DNA of 64,000 nucleotides from Jaminaea rosea. Taxonomy: Eukaryota; Basidiomycota; Exobasidiomycetes; Microstromatales. Below the pieces are notes generated by a model. That model was not told the origin of the DNA. It saw only the letters and a program-made list of their open reading frames with translations, and did no database searches. Below are positions 10,774 to 19,796 of the stretch, one piece after another. Made by a program: the position numbers and the translations under genes. The stretch's first letter is position 1. Each line of letters begins with the position of its first letter. The stretch spans positions 2,437,496 to 2,501,495 of the forward strand of contig NW_020289975.1 in NCBI RefSeq assembly GCF_003144245.1. The letters run 5' to 3'.

Positions 10774-13267
10774 TCAAACAGCTAGCATTCCGCGATCGAC
10801 CCCACCCCTCCTCCTGTCAGCCTCCATCGCCGACGCGACCTCCTCCTGCCCACTCCTATCGCTGATATTGCTCAGCATGCTGCTCAGCGTCTCAATATCC
10901 TCAACAGTCGCCACGCTCCAGACCTCGTACTCGGGCTTTTCGCCACTAGCCGTGCGTGACGCCAGGGAGGCGTTATTGCCGCCACTCACTGTCGACTCCT
11001 GAGCATCCTCAGCCGCCGCCCTCTCGCGAGCCTTTTCCATCCTCTCCTGGTAGCCAAGCTCGCGGGAAAGGAGGTGGGCACACGAGCGTCCAGGCCCCAA
11101 GCAGATGAAACGCTCGACACCCAAGCTCCTCAACCGCTCCACTGAGTCTAACCAGCGCACAGGCTTAGCCAATGCGCCAGTCAAGTCCTGCCTGACCTCA
11201 TCTGCCGTCCTTAGTACGCTACCATCCACCGAAGACACCAAGGTCATCCCTTCATCTGGCGCGCGAAGCGGCAGATTGGCAAGCGCAGGACCAAGAACAG
11301 CCCCTTGCATTATGCTTGAGTGGTATGGACCAGACACGGGCAGGTTGACGGCTCGTGCCCCCAGGTTGGCATTGCGTAGCGTGTCGCACGCGAGGGAGAC
11401 GCCAACGCGCGTACCGGAGAGGACGACCTGAAGGGAAGAATTGATGTTGGCCACCTCGACTACCTCGTCTTGCGCTACGTTCGGGATGGAGCCGGAATGG
11501 ATTGCTGCTTGGACTTTTTGCACCTCCTCCAACACCTGAGGCAGCAGGCCAGGGCGGACCATGACGCCGCTCATTTGGGTTCTCTTCCATCCGCGGACCG
11601 TGCGCAGCCAGCCCTTCTTGTCTTGGTTGCCGACCTCTTGACGAACTACGTCCCCATCCGTTGCGGCTGACGTGGGAGGCACCCCGCCTGTTTCTTGCAT
11701 CTCGTTGAGTAGCTCAGCACCTTTGCCTGAGCCTGCGTTCGCGAAGGCCCACGTCTCGTAGACGGACTCGGGCCGTGTACAGCCTGGTGGGAAAAGGATG
11801 GGATGATTTGCTACGTGTTGGCTTGAGAGGAGACCGCGATGCCTCAGCAGTCGGACTGCGTCAATCATATCCAACGCTCCAGAGCCGACGAGAGCAGCAT
11901 AGATGCCTGAGCCGTGTCCCGATGCGTGCGTCACCTGGCTGGAGACGACATCGAGGCTGAACTCCTTGCGCAGCACGGCAAGGATGGAAAGTGTAGCGAC
12001 GAGGATGGACGGCTGCGCGTTCTCCGCCCTCGTGAGGTCGAGCTGGTCACCAAAGAAGACGGTGTCTCTCAACCAGCCTCGCCGGCCTCGCGGGTTCGCA
12101 CTGCGACGCTCGTCCCACTTATGGCTCTTTGCAAGTTCCTCCTCAAAGGTGCGACGCTGCTGCTCGCTCTGGGCACGTTCCTGCCCTCGGCCGGGAATGT
12201 AGCCTAGACTGGAGTGGCGTGCATTGCCTCGCTCCCCATCGTCAATGGTAGAGGGATGCCCGCGGCCAAAGGGGCTGCTGCTGGGGAGGAGCGGGCTGAC
12301 CAGAGCCTCTTCTGCCGTGTGCCAGACGGAACGTGCTGAGCGGAAGGAGCGATAGATGTCGCGACACATGGCTACGTATTGTGAGCCTTGCCCGGGGAAG
12401 ATGAGGGCCTGCGGTGCGGTGCAACATGGGGACGCAACAGTCAGCGTACGCAGAGGCGGTCTACTATGGTCAGTGAGGCTCACCGTCTTCTTTGGTCTCA
12501 ATGCAGTCGTGACTCGCGACTCGCCAAAGCTGCTCCCCGAGGGCGACACGGATGCAGCTGAGTTGAAGGACGTCGAAGGCGAGGAGAAGTAGGTATGATG
12601 TGGCATTGCTCTTGGCGAACGCATTGTGGGAGCGTACTAAAGGCGGCACGAGAGGGAGGGCGTCAATGAGCTGTTTAGTCTGACAGCGATTCTCCTTGAG
12701 GTCGCTTGCGCTGCTCACAGTATGCTCATACCCTCTGACAATCTCATCATCTCTCTCCCTCGTAGCTGTCCTACTCTGATCAGGAAGTCCTCCTGCCCTC
12801 CTGCGTTTGCCATACCCTGGTACGGCGCCTTTGCCCGCAGATCCGCTGATGAGGATGGATGTGGGTGGTGGTGTGCCATTGAGCGGGTTGCGACGTGGCG
12901 ATGAGGCGCTGCCACTGGTACTACTGGTGGTGCTGCCACTACTTTGGCTACTTGAGCCTCCCCTCGAAGTGCTCGAGCTGCCAGTATATGCTTGTCCATC
13001 TCGCGATGGCGGGCCTCCCTTCGATGATGAACCACCACCGAAACTGAGGTCTGAGTCTTTCTGCGGCCGATCCAGAGGGTCGCGAGAGGAGGATGAAGAC
13101 GAGGAGGACGACGAGGCTGCGACGCAACGTTGCGGGGTAGCATGATAGGCGCGACGTGGCGTGGTGGTGCGCAGTGAGCATTTGATCGATGTCTTGCCAG
13201 CTCGTGCTGCTGCTGCTGCTGCCGGTGCTACGCCTGAAGACGCAGCGACAGCAGCTGCGGTTACCAT
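10774..13267 (-). CDS. MCT1: Mitochondrial malonyl-CoA:ACP transacylase (FAS II)
   Basis: Three exons: 13267-12719, 12636-12484 and 12408-10774, with introns of 82 and 75 nt. They give 778 residues. The acyltransferase fold begins at residue 235 (ALIFPGQGSQ), exactly at the start of exon 3. The substrate arginine region reads LLRHRGLLSSQ and the catalytic His is H597 (VSGPYHSSIM). The nucleophile motif, normally GHSxG, reads GHGSG at residues 398-402, so Gly occupies the usual serine position (see findings). MCT1 loads malonyl groups onto mitochondrial acyl carrier protein for lipoate precursor synthesis. The N-terminus is Ala/Arg-rich with few acids, like a presequence, followed by about 180 Ser/Gly-rich residues not found in short fungal homologues. 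Divergent with BUD32 across 237 bp. Confidence 0.85.
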
Positions 13268-13504
13268 GTTGGGTGACGCTGGGGGTTGATGAGGATGAAA
13301 CGAAAGACAAGCCGACAAGATGCGGGATGCGGCGGTGGAGTTGGCGCCGCCCGCTCCAAAGGGCTCGCGGCTTCATGCATTCGAGGCGAATCAACCGGCG
13401 GGGTCAGGTTGCTCCTCTGAGCAGCAGAGGGCGGACAGAGGGCGACTTGGAGAGGCAGGCCAACGCCCAAAAATCGCATCTTGCTTCTCACCAACAGTCA
13501 AAAG

Positions 13505-14609
13505 ATGGCGTCGGCAGAAGCAGGACCCTCATCAGCATCTCCGCTCCTTCGTCTTCTCTCTGACCCTTCCTCGTCTACATTGATCAAGCAAGGAGCAGAA
13601 GCGAAAGTCTATCGAAGCTATCCCTGTGGTCCAGCCTCTTCCTCGTCGCCCCCATCATGGCTCCTCAAATATCGCTTTCCCAAGACGTACCGACACCCAC
13701 ATCTCTCCCAGACAATCACCGCACAGCGCACAGTATCTGAGGCTCGAGCTCTAGTACGATGTGCGCGATATGGCGTTGAAGTGCCGGTTGTGGAGCTCGT
13801 AGATGAGAAGGAGGGGATTCTGGCCCTCGAGTGGATCGAGGGGGCTAGTGTCAGGGAGTGGTTAGGAGGAGGAGCAGAGGACGATGAAGTGCCGATAGCG
13901 GTAGCCGAGCAACAACATGAGAGCATACCAGAAGCTCAGGAGGAAGTTGAGCAAGGAGTTGACTTGACACCTGAAGAGCAGCGTGAGTACGCGAGGCGAA
14001 GTATGCCTGCCAGCTACTCATTGCACCAGGCTGATCTCTCCCCTACCATGTCCTTCAGTACAATTGATGACTGCAATAGGCCATCAACTAGCACTGATGC
14101 ACGCAGCGGACGTGATACACGGCGACCTGACTACCTCCAACCTTATGGTCCGCTCGACCCCCACCTCGTCATTATCAGCATTCCGCGTAGTCCTAATCGA
14201 CTTCGGCCTCTCCTTCTCCTCGGCCTCGACCGAAGACAAAGCCGTAGACCTCTACGTACTGGAGCGGGCTTTTCTCTCTACCCACCCACACTCTGCTCAC
14301 CTCTTCCAGAGAGTACTTGAGAGCTACGGCGAGAGGATTGGACAACTTTGGCGGGTAGGAGCGTGGAGAAGGGGAATCGGTGGGAGCGCAGACGAGGGAG
14401 CTGGTGGTACAAAGAAAGGGAAGAAGAAGAAGGGAGGGAGCGCCACTGGAGCTGGCGGAGAGGATGCCCTGGATGCCCTTGTCGAGGCAACACGGAAGGC
14501 TGCTCTGGCTACTTCGCCCGCGGTCGTGGGCGAGGACCCTTGGCGAGATATTCGCAAGCGGTTGGATGAGGTGAGGATGAGAGGTAGAAAGAGGAGCATG
14601 GTCGGTTGA
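13505..14609 (+). CDS. BUD32: KEOPS complex atypical kinase Bud32 (PRPK/TP53RK)
   Basis: Two exons: 13505-13982 and 14059-14609, with a 76-nt intron. They give 342 residues. The ATP-binding N-lobe shows IKQGAEAKVYR and LLKYRFPKTYRHPHL, diagnostic of the Bud32 family. The catalytic loop is HGDLTTSN (residues 180-187) and the metal loop is IDFGLS (206-211). Bud32 is part of the KEOPS complex that makes t6A37 on tRNAs and it also affects telomeres. Yeast Bud32 is 261 residues; the extra length here lies in an acidic insert before the splice junction and in a Lys/Gly insert (KKGKKKKGG) near the C-terminus. The C-terminal end keeps the basic RKRLDEVRMRGRKRSM stretch typical of the family. Confidence 0.93.
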
Positions 14610-14683
14610 CGACGAGGGACCAGAGCACAGCACAGCATAATATTAGAGCAATTGCAAGACACCCTCATCGCCTTGGCCCTCCA

Positions 14684-15921
14684 TCAATAATCATCCTCCT
14701 CGCCCGGCCTGCCCGCCCTCAGATCGAATAGCAAGAATTCAGCCTCTTGTCCCTCATCACCATTGAGTCGCTCGACGCGCACCTCTTCTCCAACTTTCAT
14801 CCCCTTGAAGAAAACGGCGTCTCCCTCATTGAGCACCCACTCCTTCTGCCCGCCCGCCTGGCTCACCGCCTGCCCCTTTGAGTTCTTCGTCTCTAGAGCG
14901 GCGCTGGAGGGCAGCGTAACCTTGACGCTCGCCTCCCCTTCTTTGCTCGGGGACGAGGGCTTGGACGGGTCCTTGTACCCCGATCGCATCGCGAGGTGTA
15001 CGAGACCCCATCTCTCCTTCCCCTCTTGGCCCTCAGCATCGCTCCCCTCACCCCAACGATGGCTGACCGTCTTCCCCTTGCCCGTCAGAATGCTCGCCCT
15101 CACTACAATAGACTCATGCGCAGGAATGGGCTCCTCACCCCCTGCCTGTGCCGCACTACCCTTTTTCCCGGCCATGATCTCCCCACTGGGCGCGATCAGT
15201 GTGACCAACCCGTCCCTCTTGCCTTCAGCGCCCAAGCTCCCGAACGAAAAGTACTGCGGCTCAACGTGTCTCAGGTCCTTGCGCGGACGGAACCAGATCT
15301 GCATGAAGTGTGTCTCCTTGGATGGCTGCAGGTTGAACTCGGAGTGGGCAATGCCTGTACCTGCGCGGGTGTACTGAACTGAGCCCGGGCTAAGAGTCTC
15401 TTGGTGACCTTGGCGCATCGAGTCGCTGCGGGAGGGTACGAACGGGCGGTCAGTTCCTAAGATGCCTCAATGATCGCCGTGTGAGGCTGTTGAACTCACC
15501 GATGGCTCAGCTTCCCTCCAATCACATAGCTGAAGATCTCAAACTGCGCATGTCGATGCGTCGGAAATCCCGTTTGCGCCTCGATCCTATCTTCATTCAC
15601 TACCCGCAAGGGACCGAAGGAGGTCCAGAGTGGGTCGTACTGACCGGCAAAGGAAAAGGTGAGGAACGTACGCAGCCATCCGTGATGAGCGTGCATACGC
15701 GAGTGCCAGGGACGAAGGAGGGCTTGAGGTTGAGAGGACATGTTCACGGTGTGGAGAGAACGGGTGGCGCGTGAAGAGAAGATGTGGGTGATGGAGGACG
15801 GTAAGAAAGAGATCGGCTTATGAAGCATGCACAGTAGAGCTATGAGCAGTGCAAGGAGAGCGACGATGATCGAGAAGATGCTCGTCGAGGAAGAAGAGGG
15901 AGATGCTCGTTTTGGTATCAT
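14684..15921 (-). CDS. Pirin / YhaK-type bicupin with N-terminal membrane segment
   Basis: Two exons: 15921-15500 and 15425-14684, with a 74-nt intron. They give 387 residues. The first cupin carries the metal-binding histidines FPTHRHAQFE, SHRDSM and GTGIAHSEF. A second cupin fills the C-terminal half, broken by a Lys/Ser-rich insert. Pirins bind Fe or Ni; members act as quercetin dioxygenases or as transcription co-regulators, and which applies here is unknown. The long start gives a hydrophobic stretch at residues 16-32 (FSIIVALLALLIALLCM), so the protein would be membrane-anchored or targeted. A second ATG at 15741 (MSSQPQALLRPWHSR) begins just before the conserved part and would give a soluble 327-residue form. 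Confidence 0.85.
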
Positions 15922-16076
15922 GCGAAGATGCGAAGAGATGAGCGAATTGAAGCGAATCTAAGCCACCCGGATCACGGCAACGGCAACGGGGTTAAGGCGA
16001 GCGCACGGACCGGATTGAACGGTGAACGGGACGGAGGAGAGAGCAAGACGGCGACCGAAGAAGTGGATCCATTGAT

Positions 16077-16100
16077 CACCTGTCAATCCAGTGACAGGTG
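16077..16100. repeat. Inverted repeat, 9-bp arms
   Basis: CACCTGTCA, a six-base spacer, then TGACAGGTG; the arms are perfect complements. It lies 156 bp upstream of the long pirin start. It could be a binding site for a dimeric regulator (each arm contains the E-box CACCTG/CAGGTG) or a hairpin. Confidence 0.6.
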
Positions 16101-16290
16101 CCGTCGCATGACGTATAGAAGATGGGTTGTTGTAGTTCATTAGTCGCACCCGAGGGCAGGCGGAGTGTGAGTCTCATAAATGAACGAAGTTGTTTTGATT
16201 GATGATGAGAGGAGATGGTGGGGAACACTCGAGGAGTACATCGGGAAAGGAAGTGAGACTTTTGGAGGAAAGAGCTGGGCTCGATCGCTG

Positions 16291-16304
16291 ACTAGCTAGC
16301 TAGT
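16291..16304. repeat. 14-bp perfect palindrome
   Basis: ACTAGCTAGCTAGT reads the same on both strands. It lies between the pirin promoter and the 3' end of the RRM gene. No function is assigned. Confidence 0.5.
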
Positions 16305-16606
16305 GCAGGGCGATACGACACAATTACTGCTGGCTGTAGGGGAGAAGGAGCGGAATAAGAGGGAGAGAGAGGAGTGAAGTGAGGTGAAGAAATGTGAGTG
16401 GAAAAGAATCGAAGAGTGAATGGAAAGAAGGGCAGGCTCGAGAACGCGGGTCGATGCGTGGAGGACGAGGCGGAAACGTCGTCGGTAGCCAGCTACCGAA
16501 ATGATGGGCTTGCGTTGCACTGGGGCGGCGACCTGAGTCGGACTTGACTGGGTATTGCTGAATGCGAGGGTGTTGGCGGACTGCCTGTCCGCCGCGCTGG
16601 TGACCT

Positions 16607-17646
16607 TCAATCCCAGTAGTTGTAGCTGTCGGGCGAGTCCCTCTCCATGCTGCGAAGCGGTGGAGGAAGCGACGGAGGCCAAGACAAGCCGAGAACGAGA
16701 CGAGCCGATGCGGGAGACAGCGAACAGGGGTGCAGCACGGAACACGTCTCAGACACCACCAGAGTCGACTCTGAAGAAGTGTGAATGTGAACCATCCCCT
16801 CCCTCCACGTATGATGCAGCCGCTGGGGATGAACGGCAGGCTGCTGGCTGACTCGCCGTCTGCATTGCCAAGATCGACCCAGCGAGCCACGCATCGCCCT
16901 CCTCCCTTGCACACACGCTGTCACGAACCGAGCCACCTGAATCTCTGCACGGTACTCACCCTCCGTAACCGCCCTGGGGGGCAACACCTCCGTAACCCTG
17001 CTGAGCACCGCCGAAGCCGGGCTGCTGGCCACCGAAGCTCTGCTGTCCGTAGCCCTGACCGTAGCCACCGGGCTGTTGAGCGCCGTAGCCCTGCTGACCG
17101 CCGTAAGGGGCACCGTAGCCGCCCTGCTGGCCGCCAAACTGAGGCTGGCCACCGTAACCGCCGGCGCCGAACTGAGGCTGACCGCCGTAGCCACCCTGAG
17201 CACCGTAGCCTCCACCGAAGCCGCCCTGAGCACCGTAGCCGCCTTGGCCACCACCGTAGCCGCCGACATTCATGCCGCCCATGCCGGCAGGGGGGCGAGA
17301 GTTGGCCATGTTGACACGGATGCGACGGCCGTCAAGCTCAGTCTCGTTGAGAGCGGCAATGGCGGCGTCGGCCTCCTGCTGGGTGCCGTAAGTGACGAAG
17401 CCGAAGCCGCGAGAGCGACCAGTCTCACGGTCCTTCATGACAATCTGCGATGCGCGTATGCGTGGAGGGAGTGGGGGCGAGTAGATGGTCTGTGAGCATC
17501 AATGATCACAAAAATGGGGGGCATCGTAGCCGAGACATTGTCAGACTCACGTAGTCGGTGAGTTGACCGTAGGCCGAGAATGCGTGAGCGAGACCGTCGT
17601 CGGTCGTCGACCACGAGAGGTTTCCAACGTAAACTTTAGCTGCCAT
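16607..17646 (-). CDS. Glycine-rich RNA-binding protein, single RRM
   Basis: Three coding exons: 17646-17551, 17444-16960 and 16649-16607, with introns of 106 and 310 nt. They give 207 residues. One RRM spans residues 4-80 with RNP2 VYVGNL and RNP1 RGFGFVTY; an intron splits the domain. The rest is a low-complexity Gly/Tyr/Gln tail with repeated [14 protein letters not shown] and GGQQ units, of the kind that phase-separates. Relatives are abundant nuclear-cytoplasmic RNA chaperones, often stress or cold responsive. The last 43-nt exon ([13 protein letters not shown]) follows the long intron. If that intron is retained, translation stops at once because the TGA lies within the donor sequence. 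Confidence 0.85.
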
Positions 17647-17660
17647 GGTTGGTGACGTTT

Positions 17661-17750
17661 CTGCGCAGCGAGAAGGACAGGGTGGAGGTGGTCGATGAGT
17701 ACGCAAACCTTCACATCAGTGATTTCAAGACCGGCTTGCCCTGCACTCAC
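17661..17750 (-). other. Probable 5' UTR intron of the RRM gene
   Basis: On the minus strand the leader reads CTACAAG then GTGAGTGCAG, and 90 nt later CTGCGCAG then AAACGTCACCAACC and the start codon. Both ends are strong fungal splice sites, and leader introns are common in highly expressed RNA-binding protein genes. Confidence 0.6.
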
Positions 17751-18448
17751 CTTGTAGAGATGGAGTCGTGCGGGTGTGGATGCGTTTGGCGTAACGAGAA
17801 GCACTTGGAGGCGAGTCGCTGGGTCGAGTCGAGTCAGAGAGCCGGACAAGGGAAATTGCTTGTGTTGGGTCGAAGAACGAGAAGGCGAGCCGCTAAAACT
17901 GGGAACCAACGAGTCGAGTCGAAACACGAGACGGAGACGAGGGCGAGAAGCGGTTGCGGTCGTGTGGGTGGGTGTGTGTGGTGAGGAAGGAAGAAGGCAG
18001 CGCTGAGCGTCGACGACGACGATGGCCAGGGCCGAGCAGGGCGCTGTCGTCTCGTCTCGTCACGCTGCCGCCGCCGTCGCCGCCTTCGCTCGCTGCTGCC
18101 TTGCCTCATCGTCGCCTGCCTGTCTGCCTCGTCTGGCTCTGAATCACATCGTTTTGCTGCCGTCCGTCCGCTCCGCCTCTCTCTCGTCCCTCGTCGTCTT
18201 TCCCCCAAGCGGGTCGCTGGCAAAGTTGAGGCACAAGACGACTGTTCAAGCGCGCGGCGGCGAGGAAGAAAGGGATCAGCCTCGCTCGCGTGGCGGAAAG
18301 CTCTATCCGCCCTGTCCGCCCTGACAGACAATTGCCCTGGGCCGTGCTCGACGCAAGCAAGTGTACGACAGGGCAGTGAGAGGGGAGCGGAGCGTGTTGG
18401 CAACGATGGCCGGCAGGTTGTCTCCTCAACCATTCGTAGCTTAGCAGC
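17751..18448. promoter_or_regulatory. Divergent promoter, RRM gene / SH3 gene
   Basis: The roughly 700 bp upstream of both genes. It is rich in CGTC/CTGCC pyrimidine stretches. I see no conserved reading frame. Confidence 0.4.
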
Positions 18449-19469
18449 ATGGATGCCTCAGCGAGATACATCGTAGAGAGGATGCTCTGCGATGCTCAGC
18501 ATCTCTCTGAGCAGGGCCATCTGAAAGGTGAGTGCAAGCTTGTGGAGCTAGTTGACAACTCCACCTGACATGCCGCTGCCTTGGACACAGCCCACCAGCT
18601 CAACTCGATCCGCTCGCAGCTCACGCCTCTACTCAACAGCCGTGACGCAAGCAACATTTCAGCCGTCCCCTCGCCCTCGCCTCGAGTCGCCTCACCACCA
18701 GCATCGACAACGCCCGGCAGCATCTCTCACCCGTTGTCGCAACTCGCCATCGGCAAAGTTCCCCCACCCCCGCCATCGCCCTTCAGGAACGAGAAGGCAT
18801 CTTCTCCATCTCCTCCATCCCGCGACACCGTCAAAGCTCTCTGGGCATTCGATGCCGCTGGCGGGTCTGATGAGCTGCGCTTCAGCGTCGACGAGGTCAT
18901 CGAGGTTCTTGACCGATCGGACAAGGATTGGTGGAGGGGCAAGACGAAAGACGGGCGTGAGGGTTTATTCCCAGCCAATTATGTCGAGACAGTCGCTAGC
19001 CCGCCTTCATACGCTGCAAACGGCTTCAAAAGCAACAATGGCGGCGGGGACACAGAGAAGCGTTGGAAGCCCCCCACGGCCAAGTGGTCCTCAGGCAGCA
19101 CTGCCACCCCTCCTCCCCCTGCTCCTGCTAATGGTACCCCTTCTGCCAACAACGGCGCCACGCCTTTGTACGGCGGTTATGCTCTAGCTGATCCAAACGC
19201 TCCGGTCCCCGCGCCGGGCCAGTCGGTCATGGTTCAAGGACCCAACGGCCTGCAGCCCTACGTGCCCACAGAGGAGGAGCGCAAGAAGCACGAGAAGTTC
19301 AAGAAGATTGGGGGAAGGGTAGGGATGGCTGCAGCTAGTGGTGCTGGCTTTGGACTTGGGGTAAGTGTAGGCTGTTGGATGATGAATCGGCAAGCGCTCG
19401 AGCTGACCATGATCCTCCTCCCCACCATTGTTGCGCGGACAGGCAAGCCTCGTCTCACACATGTTCTGA
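18449..19469 (+). CDS. Lsb1/Csh3-type SH3 domain protein
   Basis: Three exons: 18449-18527, 18591-19360 and 19443-19469, with introns of 63 and 82 nt. They give 291 residues. A helical N-terminus leads into a Pro/Ser linker and an SH3 domain at about residues 84-139 (VKALWAFDA, DWWRGKT, GLFPANYVE). The C-terminal tail GRVGMAAASGAGFGLG plus the last 27-nt exon (ASLVSHMF) matches the conserved tail of yeast Lsb1/Pin3 and S. pombe Csh3. These bind Las17/WASP and modulate actin patches and prion behaviour. The tiny last exon is supported by that match; without it the frame would read into non-conserved sequence. A short GGYALADPNAPVPAP motif precedes the tail. Confidence 0.85.
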
Positions 19470-19796
19470 TTTTGTCTATACCTCACTTTCTCTTCCTTCT
19501 TCCTTCGATGTCTTTTTGCCTGTTGCCAATCGTCTTCCCTTCTCTCGTCACGATACTGTAAATCATACCTCTTGAGGAGGCTGCCCGATATCCTCCAGAC
19601 CACCGTCGGACCGGCTCAGCGGACGAGACGCCGCTCCCGTTTGCCTGTCCGTGCGTGCTTTGCTTCGCTTCTTACCTTTCCACAATCAAGCACGACCAGC
19701 ATCAAGATGTCATAGCAGTGCCTCGACGTTGAGCAGCATTGCTCCTGGATACAATTCTCTCATCTACTCGCTCTCTCACCTCTTTCTGCAAGAGCG
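19470..19796. other. Intergenic region, SH3 gene / RCC1-like gene
   Basis: A 327 bp stretch holding the 3' end of one plus-strand gene and the leader of the next. It contains pyrimidine-rich tracts and nothing recognisable. Confidence 0.4.

Larger units (their letters stand above)
15922..16606. promoter_or_regulatory. Intergenic region upstream of the pirin gene
   Basis: A 685 bp stretch between the pirin start and the 3' end of the RRM gene; both genes are on the minus strand. It holds a 9+6+9 inverted repeat (16077-16100) and a 14-bp palindrome (16291-16304), listed separately. I see no coding potential. Confidence 0.4.

Noticed and set aside
16963-17290. Gly/Tyr repeat DNA of the RRM gene as a minisatellite
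   Set aside because: The repeats are coding low-complexity units in phase with the RRM; imperfect units and codon variation show protein-level repetition.
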